Shown piece after piece: positions 53,341 through 61,474 of a stretch of 64,000 nt of DNA. Numbering within the stretch: the stretch's first letter is position 1; the number at the start of each line of letters is the position of its first letter. Source of the DNA: JBFIHF01 sp964411125 (lineage in GTDB: Bacteria; Myxococcota_A; Bradymonadia; Bradymonadales; Bradymonadaceae); assembly GCA_964411125.1 (NCBI GenBank), contig CAYPJU010000016.1, positions 1 through 64,000 on the forward strand. Reading direction: 5' to 3'. The translations under genes were made by a program, and so were the position numbers. The notes beneath the pieces are model-generated. The model did no database searches and had not been told where the DNA came from. It saw nothing but the letters and a program-made list of their open reading frames with translations.

Positions 53341-53426
53341 GTCGTCGCCCGCGCCGTGGGCACCTTGCCCTTCCATACCAGAACCAAAACGCAACGATTA
53401 CTACAACTTGAAGCCCTGACGCCTAC

Positions 53427-53442
53427 TGGCAGACCTCTTGCT
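53427..53442 (+). promoter_or_regulatory. Sigma-54 promoter of the unknown gene after the activator
   Basis: TGGCAGACCTCTTGCT keeps TGGCA and TTGCT with GG (53428-53429) and GC (53440-53441) ten bases apart. It differs from consensus at two bases. The gene starts at 53477 with GGGAGG upstream, leaving a leader of about 24 bases. Confidence 0.75.
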
Positions 53443-53476
53443 CTACCTCGGTTCGACACGAGAAAGGGAGGTCCCC

Positions 53477-54376
53477 ATGGCTGCCAGAGTTTCGTCTGCA
53501 ATTCGCTCGTTCGCCGGCCGAATCGCCCTCGCCCTCATTCGATTCTGGGTCCTCGCCTTCGGCCGAGATGTCTCGGACGAGGCCTGGCTCGACGGATACG
53601 CCGCGTCCGGGGAACGGGTCGGCCCCGAAATCCTCGACGAGGTGATGCTGAGCCATCGACTCGTCGGGCGACGCAGGCCCGACCAGGGTCTCCTCGCCGA
53701 CTTCGAGGGGCTGCGGGGCCCGTCGTTCTCGCCCGACGACGTCGCGGCGCGCGTGCACGACTTCTACGAACGGACCGCGCGCTATCGTCTCGGCGTCGAG
53801 CCCGTCTGGTCGGGACCGCTTGGGTGGGTGGCTCGCGCGTTCGTCGCCTGCGTCGGGGTCGCGAGCGACCAATGCAACGTTCCGCTCGGACGACGCGAGG
53901 CCGCCGCCGGGATGAGCAACGAGGTGGTCGGGCTACGCCGGCTCTCGGACGGCATGCGCGCGAGCGTCTGCTGGCTTCGACGCTCCCGCGCCCATGGTCG
54001 GGTCGTCTACGCGGGGTTCTACGGGCTCGCAAAACCGCCGCTCGAACCGGGGCCGTGCGTGCACGTCAGTTTCCCCTTTCCGGGCGGTTATGCATGCGTG
54101 GTGCTTCGACCGACCGTCGTCGGTCGCGACGAGCTGGAGCTCGTGTCGCAGAGCGAGAGGTTCGGCGAGGCCGGATTCTACATCGTGCACCTCGACCGAT
54201 ACGGTCGGCGCAAGGCGAAGAAGGTGCCGCTGGTCGAACGCATCCGCGTCGGAGTGAACGACGAAGGCGAGCTGTACGCTCGGCACAGCTTCGAGTTCTT
54301 CGAAAGGTTCCTGGTGCTCGACTACGGTCTGAAAGTGGCGAGCGCAGCACGGGGGAGCGCTCGCATGGCCGCTTAG
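53477..54376 (+). CDS. Protein of unknown function, predicted sigma-54 target
   Basis: The 299-residue protein is not recognised. The N-terminus is amphipathic and basic (RVSSAIRSFAGRIALALIRFWVLAFGR) and may touch the membrane. The rest looks globular, with a short hydrophobic stretch WVARAFVACVGVA and strands around CVHVSFPFPGGYACVVLRP. No catalytic motif stands out. It is preceded by its own sigma-54 promoter right after the activator gene, so it is the best candidate for the output of the two-component system. Its stop overlaps, convergently, that of the cytochrome gene 54373-54843. Confidence 0.82.
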   Translation: MAARVSSAIRSFAGRIALALIRFWVLAFGRDVSDEAWLDGYAASGERVGPEILDEVMLSHRLVGRRRPDQGLLADFEGLRGPSFSPDDVAARVHDFYERTARYRLGVEPVWSGPLGWVARAFVACVGVASDQCNVPLGRREAAAGMSNEVVGLRRLSDGMRASVCWLRRSRAHGRVVYAGFYGLAKPPLEPGPCVHVSFPFPGGYACVVLRPTVVGRDELELVSQSERFGEAGFYIVHLDRYGRRKAKKVPLVERIRVGVNDEGELYARHSFEFFERFLVLDYGLKVASAARGSARMAA

Positions 54377-54843
54377 GGCGCCGGGGCCGATTGTTTCATC
54401 ATGTGGCACTCGCCACATCCAAAGCCAGTCTTCGTCTGAGGGTCGTAGGGCTTTTCGCCGAGGAGCGTGGCCATCTCGGGGACGACCCGCGACTTCATGA
54501 ACTCGGTCCAGCGAGGGTACTCTTCGGCGACCTCGGGGATCGGACCGAGCTTCGGGAGGTCGTCACTCGGCATCGAGAAGTCGTTCACGAAGACGCTCTC
54601 GCCGTGGCAGGTCGTGCAGTCGACGTCGGCGAACTTCTCGGCGTCGAACTCCTTCAAGACTTCCTGCATGCGAGGTTTCACGACCTCCTTCATGTACTTC
54701 TTCTTCTGCGACTTCGTCATCGCATCGAAGTCGACCTGCCCCGGTTGGGGCTGCTCCAGCGTCGTCGACGAGTCGTCGGGCTTGCCGCCACTGCAGGCGA
54801 CGAGGAGGAGCGCCGAGGCGAAGAGGATGAGATAGCGTTGCAT
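54373..54843 (-). CDS. Di-heme c-type cytochrome-like lipoprotein
   Basis: The 156-residue product has a lipobox (ALLLVAC, Cys17) and two haem-binding motifs, CTTCH (76-80) and CGECH (143-147). A charged helix precedes the first motif (KSQKKKYMKEVVKPRMQEVLKEF). It is probably a periplasm-facing lipoprotein that carries electrons; the partner is unknown. The start at 54843 fits the signal and has GGAG upstream. It is followed by a convergent gene with overlapping stops. Confidence 0.9.
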   Translation of the reverse strand: MQRYLILFASALLLVACSGGKPDDSSTTLEQPQPGQVDFDAMTKSQKKKYMKEVVKPRMQEVLKEFDAEKFADVDCTTCHGESVFVNDFSMPSDDLPKLGPIPEVAEEYPRWTEFMKSRVVPEMATLLGEKPYDPQTKTGFGCGECHMMKQSAPAP

Positions 54844-54946
54844 GTTGGGACTCCGTCTGTCGGGTAGACCGAAGTCTAATCCCGCGACGGAGCACGCAAA
54901 CCAGAGAGCCGTACAGGTCCCGGCCACGGTGATTGTGACTGGCTAC

Positions 54947-55525
54947 TCAGCGCGTGGCGGAGATCTTTCCGGTCTTCGAGCCGTCGAGCAGCGAGAGGAC
55001 GTCTGCCTCGGGGGAGGTGACCGACCGCTCGATCACCCGGCCGACCTCCTCACCTTCGCGGTAGACGACGAAGGTCGGGACGGCTTCGATGTTCTTGCCT
55101 TCAAGCGAGACGGGGCCCGCCGAGAAGTTGCGATCGAGGGCGACGTATCGGACGTCGAACGGGACCTCGCCAGCGACGTCGAGCGCACGCCAGAAGCGCG
55201 GAACCTCGCGCCGGCTGTCGCCGCACCAGGTGCCGAGATAGATCTCGACCGTCGCGCCGGGGTCGACGTCGGCGAGTTTCTTCGCCGTCTCGGGGTCCGG
55301 GGCTGCGGCGGCTTCGGCGGACCAGCCTTCGACCGCTTCGACCTCGGCGCGGGTGACCTCTCCGTTGGGTTCCACGCTCTCCTCTTCGCCAGGCGGTGCT
55401 TCGGCGGTTGCCGGCTCGTCCGCCCGGGTCGCCTGAGCGTCGGGAGTCGGAGCCGGCTTCTGGCACGACGCGATCGCCAAGACCGCGACGACCAGAACCG
55501 CACGAAGCGAGTGGACGCTGTTCAT
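54947..55525 (-). CDS. Thioredoxin-fold lipoprotein with single active cysteine
   Basis: The 192-residue product has a lipobox (AVLAIASC, Cys21) and an acidic linker rich in Glu, Ala and Pro. A thioredoxin-like domain follows, whose active site reads GTWCGDSRREVP (Cys101). The second Cys of the usual CxxC is replaced by Ser, so it would work by a monothiol mechanism. The cis-Pro loop is present (VPTFVVYREG). It overlaps the peroxiredoxin gene by four bases (ATGA), which suggests a shared role in thiol redox defence, although one protein is exported and the other is cytosolic. Confidence 0.88.
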   Translation of the reverse strand: MNSVHSLRAVLVVAVLAIASCQKPAPTPDAQATRADEPATAEAPPGEEESVEPNGEVTRAEVEAVEGWSAEAAAAPDPETAKKLADVDPGATVEIYLGTWCGDSRREVPRFWRALDVAGEVPFDVRYVALDRNFSAGPVSLEGKNIEAVPTFVVYREGEEVGRVIERSVTSPEADVLSLLDGSKTGKISATR

Positions 55526-56166
55526 CGTTCGACGTTCGGCTGCGGGGTGAGCCGGAGCCAGGGGCGAACGACCTGGTAGCCTTTCGGGAAGCGCTCGTTC
55601 AGCTCCGCCTCGTCCTTGATCGACGGGACGATGACGACGTCTTCGCCGTGCTTCCAGTTCGCGGGGGTCGCGACTTTGTAGTTGTCGGTGAGCTGGAGGC
55701 CGTCGAGCACCCGGAGGATCTCGTCGAAGTTGCGGCCCGTCGCGGCGGGGTACGTGAGCGTCAGACGCACCTTCTTGTCCGGATCGATGATGAAGACGGA
55801 GCGAACGGTCGCCGTCGCGTCGGCTTCGGGGTGCAGCATTCCGTACTTGGTCGCCACTTCGCGGCTGTCGTCCGCGATGATCGGAAAGTTCACCTCGGTC
55901 TGCTGCGTCTCGTTGATGTCCTTGATCCATTCGTGGTGCGAGTCGAGCGGATCGACCGAGACCGCGATCGTCTTGGCGCCGCGCTTCTGGAACTCGCCCT
56001 GAAGCTTGGCGACCGTGCCGAGCTCGGTCGTGCAGACCGGAGTGAAGTCGGCGGGGTGGGAGAAGAAGACGACCCAGTCGTCGCCCGCCCAGTCATAGAA
56101 CTGAATCTCGCCTTCGGTGGTCTGTGCTTTGAAATCGGGGGCTTTGTCGCCGAGCTGAAGTGACAT
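55522..56166 (-). CDS. 1-Cys peroxiredoxin (Prx6 type)
   Basis: The 214-residue enzyme reduces peroxides. The peroxidatic Cys45 lies in HPADFTPVCTTE, and the Prx6-type C-terminal half is present (KKVRLTLTYPAATGRNFDEILRVLDGLQ; ATPANWKHGEDVVI). No classical resolving Cys is seen. The start at 56166 has GGAGATAC upstream. It precedes the thioredoxin-fold lipoprotein with ATGA overlap. A long inverted repeat 44 bases upstream is a likely operator. Confidence 0.95.
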   Translation of the reverse strand: MSLQLGDKAPDFKAQTTEGEIQFYDWAGDDWVVFFSHPADFTPVCTTELGTVAKLQGEFQKRGAKTIAVSVDPLDSHHEWIKDINETQQTEVNFPIIADDSREVATKYGMLHPEADATATVRSVFIIDPDKKVRLTLTYPAATGRNFDEILRVLDGLQLTDNYKVATPANWKHGEDVVIVPSIKDEAELNERFPKGYQVVRPWLRLTPQPNVER

Positions 56167-56209
56167 GTCGTATCTCCGTGGAGGTTCGCTTGATGCGATC
56201 GTTTCGCAC

Positions 56210-56234
56210 AATCCCTACCACATTGGTAGGGATT
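56210..56234. promoter_or_regulatory. Inverted-repeat operator candidate upstream of peroxiredoxin
   Basis: Perfect 11-bp arms AATCCCTACCA (56210-56220) and TGGTAGGGATT (56224-56234) are separated by CAT. On the minus strand a -35-like TTGAAT (56241-56236) sits beside it, and the proximal arm covers the expected -10 zone. This is the geometry of a repressor site at a redox-regulated promoter. I do not assign the regulator. Confidence 0.65.
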
Positions 56235-56268
56235 AATTCAACCCCGTACCATCATCACGAATTCCGGA

Positions 56269-57090
56269 TCACTCGCACCTGGCCGGCTCGCCTGCCGCTG
56301 CCGGAAGGCAGCCGTCCACGCACGACGTTCGGGTGACGATGCCGCGCGTTTCGGCGGTCGAAGTGTCGTGCAGAGCGGGGAAGCACTCGAGCAGATCGTC
56401 GGCGTCGCACCGCGCATCACCCACCGTGCAGGTCGTAGGTTCGCTGCCGCAACCCACCACCCCGTCCACCTCGTGGCAGGTACCGAGTGGACAGCCGTTA
56501 CGTCGGACAGGAAACCAGCGTGAAGCGGTAAACTCGGCGCACTCCACGGTGAAGCCATCGTCGCAGGACGGCGCGTAGACTGCCGGATCGCATTCGATGT
56601 CGCCGAGCACGCACGAACCCTCGAAACACGAGTTTCCTGCGACGCGCGAATCGTCCGTGCAGCGGGTAGCGGTCCGTACCGGATAGAAATTCTCTCCATC
56701 GTATTCCGCCGCGTCATTCGTCACATCGAGACGGGACAGCGGCTCGCAGAGCACCGGAAACTCGTCGTCGCACTCGCCCGTGAACGCGGCGGGGTCGCAC
56801 GGTTCGTCGCGAAGTGCACACCCTGCCCACTGGTCTCCCGACACGCACACCATGCCGAGCTCCGCACAGTCGGTGACCTGCAAGACGTTCTGGTACTCCG
56901 GGGTCTTGTTCGAGCGAATGCGGGTACACATCCGCGCAACCGTTTCGTCGCACTCGCTCTCCCGCAGGAGGCAGTCGGTTTCCGGATTGAGCGACGAGCC
57001 CTGCGGAACGAGGCAAGAACTCGAACCGACGACCGACCACGCTACGGCAGCGGTCGCTACGATTGAAAGACGTTGGAACCGAAAGGCCAT
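56269..57090 (-). CDS. Cys-rich exported protein, probable lipoprotein
   Basis: The 273-residue product has a signal peptide ending in VVGSSSC (Cys about 26), a possible lipobox. The mature part has more than 20 Cys, arranged in units of the type C-DPA-x-C-DD-x-F-x-V-x-C (EPCDPAAFTGECDDEFPVLC and IECDPAVYAPSCDDGFTVEC). These are disulfide-stabilised repeats of an exposed protein. It differs in pattern from the lipoprotein at 21801-22787. No function is recognised. A 10-bp inverted repeat lies just upstream (57110-57134). Confidence 0.82.
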   Translation of the reverse strand: MAFRFQRLSIVATAAVAWSVVGSSSCLVPQGSSLNPETDCLLRESECDETVARMCTRIRSNKTPEYQNVLQVTDCAELGMVCVSGDQWAGCALRDEPCDPAAFTGECDDEFPVLCEPLSRLDVTNDAAEYDGENFYPVRTATRCTDDSRVAGNSCFEGSCVLGDIECDPAVYAPSCDDGFTVECAEFTASRWFPVRRNGCPLGTCHEVDGVVGCGSEPTTCTVGDARCDADDLLECFPALHDTSTAETRGIVTRTSCVDGCLPAAAGEPARCE

Positions 57091-57109
57091 GGTAGGTCGC
57101 ACCAGCTGG

Positions 57110-57134
57110 GGCCGTCGACGACGTGTCGACGGCC
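57110..57134. promoter_or_regulatory. Inverted repeat between metalloprotease and Cys-rich genes
   Basis: Perfect 10-bp arms GGCCGTCGAC and GTCGACGGCC (57110-57119, 57125-57134) are separated by five bases. They lie 20 bases before the start of the Cys-rich gene and 72 bases after the metalloprotease stop. It could be an operator of the former or a terminator hairpin of the latter; no T-run follows, so an operator is somewhat favoured. Confidence 0.5.
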
Positions 57135-57205
57135 ACCCGACCCTAGCGACCGGCCGCGGGTCGACAACTTACGACCCACTTACACGGGAAGGGAGCGAGA
57201 ACCGC

Positions 57206-60200
57206 TCAGTAGAACGTCGACCCGAAGATGTCGTAGAGCGACCGCAACAGGTTGATCCGTTCCACGACGTCCACGATCTCATAGTACGCGTCGTCGGCTT
57301 CTTCCTGCGTCTCCGCGTTCGCGTACACGTCGGCCCAGAAGGCCCCCTGTTCGACGACGAGGGTCGCCCCCGTGTCGAACTCCTGCCCGGCCGGGGACAC
57401 CGCCGCGTACTGAATCCCGGTGTTCGGATCGGTGAACGAGACGGTGTCGAATCCATCGCCCGGCTCGAGCGTCTCCCCTGCGCCGATTCGGAACACACGG
57501 AAGTTGTCGGGGAAGCTCAGAGAGTAGTTCGAGGTGAAGAACGCCATGCCGTAGAGCGCCGCGTACAGCTCCTGCGTGAACGTCGCGTCGAGGCTGATCG
57601 GCTGCGCGTTCGCCGGGGGCGGGGTGATCTCCGCCCCCGTCATCGGGTCGAACGAGAACTCGTTCCCTTGCGCGTCGACGTCGAAGAGCTGCGAAATCGG
57701 GGGCTTCACGAACTCCCCGCCGACGACGTACGGACCGGCGAGCGAAGGCTCGCGCGCGTAGATCGCGTTCATCATGTCGGTGATCTCGAACTCGAAGAAG
57801 AGATACCACGGGATCGAGTACGACAGCTCGTCGGCAGCCGAGTCGACCCCCAGTCGGTACGCCTGACTGTCCGTGATCGCATAGATCGCGGCGAGGTAGT
57901 CCCAGAAGTGACCGACTTCGCCGGCTCGGTCGAAGTAGTAGTAGCCGGAGTCCCACTGGTACTCGGTGAACTGCGGTCGGCCCTGACCTTGCTCGAGCAC
58001 GAGGTCGGCGTCTTCGTCGGCCTCCCACCAGTAGTTTCGGTATACGCCCTCGTCGTCGAGGTAGTAGCTGCCCGACGGCGGCGTGAGCATGACGTCGGCG
58101 AGCAGGTTGAAGGCACCGACTGCGGCGAAGAGGTAGTAGTTGTCCATCCGGCTGTCGGACGTCCCGTAGAAGTACGCGAAGACCCAGTTCTGGTAGACGT
58201 TGGTGAGGGGGGTGAAATAGCGATCGTACATCGCGTACATCACGTCTTCGGACCACCAGAAGACGCGGTCGCGATGCCAGTGATTGAGCGTGTAATAGTC
58301 GTGGTAGTTCGACACGACGTGGTGGACGACCTCGAAAGGGTCTGCGCCGGCGTCGAAGAGCTGGCACGACACGAGCGCCCCGACCCACTCGTCCGAGCAG
58401 AACATGTAGCTCACCTCGACGGGAGCCGCGTCCGGGTCCTCCTCCCGTAGCTCGAGCAACTCCCCGTACTTGACGATGTCGCGCTCGGCGATGTCGCCGA
58501 GATCGCCGAACGAATTGGCGACCGTCGTGTAGTGGTACTCTTCGAGCAGCGAGGGGAAGGCGAGCGAAGGGGGATCTTCGTAGAGCCGCAGCAGCGACTT
58601 CGCGTTGCCGGGTTTGTCGTAGACCTCGACGAATCCCGGCTCCGGTCCGATCTCGAAGTCGTGGGTTCCGGCCGTGTAGCCGAACAAGATCGCCGCTTCG
58701 TCGTACTTGCCGAGCCCCTGGATGTCGCTGTTGAAGCGCATCCCGTAGTCCATGATCGAGCTGTACTGGAACTCGTGCATCCGGCCGTCGATCTGCTTCT
58801 GCGTCGGGGTCGCCATCTCGTAGAGAGCGTCGAGCGAGTTGCTCGACGCGAGGTTCTCGCTGCGCAGCTTCCAGTATTCGTCGTGGTAGTTCAGAGAGTC
58901 GTAGGAGCCCTGGAAGTTGTGGCGCAGTCCGATCGTGTGCCCCACCTCGTGCTCCATCACGGCGCGGTAGATCGCGACGCGAAGCTCGTGGCGAACCTTC
59001 TCGTAGTCGGTCTCCCCTTCGAAGCTCCGCGCGAGGCCGACGATCGCGTCGTCGGCGAAAGCGCGCAGGTAGAGGTTGCGTTTCGCCGCCTCGATCAGCG
59101 CGTTCCGTCGCTGCGACATCGCGCCCGGCGTCCCCCACTGCGAGGGGCGGAGCTGGTCCCGGACCGCCTGCGGCGCGGGGTTTGCGGGGCCATGGCGCCC
59201 TCGGGACCGCCCGATCTCGATCTCCTCGTTCATCATCAGGTCGTCGAGCCCGTGCTCGCGCATCAAGTGACGCACCCGCCCGTCGCGATCGTGCTGCACT
59301 TTCTCGAGACCGCGCTCTTTGACCGCGCGCAGCTTCGACTGTTTCCGCGCGCCGAGCATCTTCGTCGGCTCGTCGCGGACCGGGACGTCTTTCAGCTTGG
59401 GGGAGCGCCCCTCGCCGACGCGCGCTCCGTAAGGCCGCGCGTTGTCCCCTGCCAGCCGTGAGGCGATCTCTTCGGCGATGTAATCGGGGTACTGGATGTC
59501 GGAGGTCTCGAGGTCACCGTTGATGAGGCGCACGAGATCCGTCGCGTACGACGCGTACTCGTCGATCTCGGCGCCGTACACGTACGCCGAGCCGAAGAGC
59601 GTCTCGCCCGTCAACGGGTCGGCGCCCGAGGGCCCGTAACCGAGCAACCCAGCCTGGGTGAACTGATCGACCCAGTACATCGTGTTGTAGCGGATGTCGC
59701 CGATGCGGACCGTCAGCCCTTCCTCCCCGCATTCGTCGGGGTCTTCGGAGGTGACGGGGTTGTGGCAGAGGACGAACATCGGGCGAACGTCGTCCGCCGA
59801 TCCTCCGCTCGCCGCGGCGACCGCCCGACGGAACGCCACGTCCCATCCCTCGGCGACCTGTTGCGACGCCTCCCAGAGGTCGTCGGGGAGCGTGGTCGAG
59901 ACGTAGTAGACGATCGGGCGGGGCGTGCGGTCCGCCATCGCGATCGGCACGAGCCGGTCGTCCTCGTCGACGTAGTAGTTCCCCTCTTCGTCCTTTTCCC
60001 AGACCTCCTCCCAGATGCTGAACCGGTTGGCGAGGAAGCTACGATTCGTCTGTCGGACGCCGCGCCATTTGTCCCATCCGAACCGTTCGGTCCGGAAGTA
60101 GCCGAACTTCGACATGTGGGCGTCGTCGTACTGATACGGCTCGTACTCGCGCACGTCGTCGGCGCGCATGAAAGAGTTGCGGATCTTGACCTCGCCCGAG

Positions 60201-60898
60201 GTGCAGTCGCCCGGCCACCACCCGTACCACTGGTAGAGACAGCCCCAGATGTCGGGCTCGACGTGGACCTTGCTGACGAAGTCGAAGTACTCGAGCCAGC
60301 CGTCCTCGTCGTAGTCCGTCACCATCGCGTCGGGGCCGCCCTGCTCGGGCTCCACGAAGTACTCGAGGTTCGTGTAGTAGAGGGTGTTGGAGATGAACTC
60401 GAAGTTGGTGATGAGGTTCGTCCCCCAGTTCACGCGGATGTACTCGCGCTCGAACCATGGGCGGTCGTACGAGTTCTCGGAGACGGTGTTCGACTGCTCG
60501 CCGGTCGCAGGGTTGTACTCGCGCTGGATGTCGAAGTGCGACAGGATCGGGAACGCCGCCACGGGGTTTTCCGTGTACTCCCAGGGCACGTCGCGGTCGG
60601 CGGCGTCCTGCTGCGCCGGGTCGGAGTCGTCGATCCGCGGATAGGCTCGGTAGGCGATCAGGTAGTTCTCCTGAATCTCCCACCGGATCCGTTCCAGCGT
60701 TCCGGTCTCCCCGATCCAACTGTAGTAGTCGGTGGTCGGAACCTCGACGACGGTCTGCGCGATGAACCAGTCGGACTGTCGCAGATCGTCCTTGTGCAGG
60801 CGGTTGGGCTGGGTGCGATCGATGTCACCCACGTCCTGGGCGCACCCGGCGATGGTGACGAGAGAAAGGAGCGCGAGCGCTGCTGCGGTACGCGACAT
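57206..60898 (-). CDS. Large zinc metalloprotease lipoprotein (metzincin-like)
   Basis: The 1230-residue product has a lipobox (ALLSLVTIAGC) and acts outside the cytoplasm. The zinc site HEVGHTIGLRH (650-660) gives HExxHxxGxxH with His650, Glu651, His654 and His660. A Met-turn-like SIMDYGMRF lies downstream. The context EHEVGHTIGLRHNFQGSYDSLN resembles the DUF4953/zinc-dependent metalloprotease group of Bacteroidetes and Deltaproteobacteria. Large N- and C-terminal regions with many Tyr, Trp and Asp residues flank the domain. The start at 60898 is taken for the signal peptide and GAGG upstream. Substrates are unknown. Confidence 0.92.
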   Translation of the reverse strand: MSRTAAALALLSLVTIAGCAQDVGDIDRTQPNRLHKDDLRQSDWFIAQTVVEVPTTDYYSWIGETGTLERIRWEIQENYLIAYRAYPRIDDSDPAQQDAADRDVPWEYTENPVAAFPILSHFDIQREYNPATGEQSNTVSENSYDRPWFEREYIRVNWGTNLITNFEFISNTLYYTNLEYFVEPEQGGPDAMVTDYDEDGWLEYFDFVSKVHVEPDIWGCLYQWYGWWPGDCTSGEVKIRNSFMRADDVREYEPYQYDDAHMSKFGYFRTERFGWDKWRGVRQTNRSFLANRFSIWEEVWEKDEEGNYYVDEDDRLVPIAMADRTPRPIVYYVSTTLPDDLWEASQQVAEGWDVAFRRAVAAASGGSADDVRPMFVLCHNPVTSEDPDECGEEGLTVRIGDIRYNTMYWVDQFTQAGLLGYGPSGADPLTGETLFGSAYVYGAEIDEYASYATDLVRLINGDLETSDIQYPDYIAEEIASRLAGDNARPYGARVGEGRSPKLKDVPVRDEPTKMLGARKQSKLRAVKERGLEKVQHDRDGRVRHLMREHGLDDLMMNEEIEIGRSRGRHGPANPAPQAVRDQLRPSQWGTPGAMSQRRNALIEAAKRNLYLRAFADDAIVGLARSFEGETDYEKVRHELRVAIYRAVMEHEVGHTIGLRHNFQGSYDSLNYHDEYWKLRSENLASSNSLDALYEMATPTQKQIDGRMHEFQYSSIMDYGMRFNSDIQGLGKYDEAAILFGYTAGTHDFEIGPEPGFVEVYDKPGNAKSLLRLYEDPPSLAFPSLLEEYHYTTVANSFGDLGDIAERDIVKYGELLELREEDPDAAPVEVSYMFCSDEWVGALVSCQLFDAGADPFEVVHHVVSNYHDYYTLNHWHRDRVFWWSEDVMYAMYDRYFTPLTNVYQNWVFAYFYGTSDSRMDNYYLFAAVGAFNLLADVMLTPPSGSYYLDDEGVYRNYWWEADEDADLVLEQGQGRPQFTEYQWDSGYYYFDRAGEVGHFWDYLAAIYAITDSQAYRLGVDSAADELSYSIPWYLFFEFEITDMMNAIYAREPSLAGPYVVGGEFVKPPISQLFDVDAQGNEFSFDPMTGAEITPPPANAQPISLDATFTQELYAALYGMAFFTSNYSLSFPDNFRVFRIGAGETLEPGDGFDTVSFTDPNTGIQYAAVSPAGQEFDTGATLVVEQGAFWADVYANAETQEEADDAYYEIVDVVERINLLRSLYDIFGSTFY

Positions 60899-60915
60899 GA
60901 TGGAGCCTCGCGATG

Positions 60916-60964
60916 GAGCGGAAACAAACCGGGGGAGTTTCCGCTCATGTTCGGCGCAAGTCAA
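60916..60964 (-). promoter_or_regulatory. Promoter and overlapping inverted repeat of the metalloprotease gene
   Basis: On the minus strand TTGACT (60964-60959) and GAAACT (60941-60936) are spaced by 17 bases. An inverted repeat GAGCGGAAAC/GTTTCCGCTC (60916-60925, 60937-60946, 11-base spacer) covers the -10 element and the start-site zone. The two half-sites are 21 bases centre to centre, two helical turns, as for a dimeric repressor. Confidence 0.5.
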
Positions 60965-61069
60965 ACGTTGCGAACCGGAGCGCAGCATCGGGTCGACCGC
61001 TTCTCTGTTGCACCTCGACCGTATCGTGACAAAATCGAGTAGCTCAGCGACTACGGCACGGAGTTCTCG

Positions 61070-61387
61070 ATGGAATACGACATGAAGTTCAGCGGGACGC
61101 TGACTTTTCGGGCGCCCGAAGACATCGAGGAGGCGACCGAGGAGGTCGAGGAGTACGTGGCGGACGCGGACCCCGAAGCAGCCGATCGTTTTGAGGATTC
61201 ACGCGAAGAGTGGTTCATGGAGGACGGCGTCTCGCTCATCGTCGCCGTCGACACGTTCGGGTCGGCCGAGCTCGGCATCCTCCTCGACGACGTGATGGAG
61301 ATCTACTCCGCCTATGCGCAGAGCGGAAGCGTCGACTCGTGGTACGACGACGAACCCCACGGCGTATTCGGTCCCGACGGCGGCTGA
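61070..61387 (+). CDS. Small acidic hypothetical protein
   Basis: The 105-residue protein is very acidic (EDIEEATEEVEEYVADADPEA) and has no signal or membrane segment. The fold may be alpha/beta, with FSGTLTFRAP and GVSLIVAVDTFG as strands and a C-terminal helix. It is not recognised. It is divergent from the metalloprotease gene and precedes the membrane SAM-domain protein by 87 bases. Confidence 0.7.
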   Translation: MEYDMKFSGTLTFRAPEDIEEATEEVEEYVADADPEAADRFEDSREEWFMEDGVSLIVAVDTFGSAELGILLDDVMEIYSAYAQSGSVDSWYDDEPHGVFGPDGG

Positions 61388-61474
61388 ACCGCTCGGCTTC
61401 GACGGCCCCACGTGGCAGAGGTCCCCCGCCCGTGTTAGCCTCGCGTTCTCCCAACCGAATCGAGCGCTTGTCCG

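Noticed and set aside
53358..53370. GGGCA-CCT-TGCCC as the activator site of the 53427 promoter
   Set aside because: The arms are only 5 bp and it has no counterpart at the 48244 promoter; the 53324-53340 repeat fits better.
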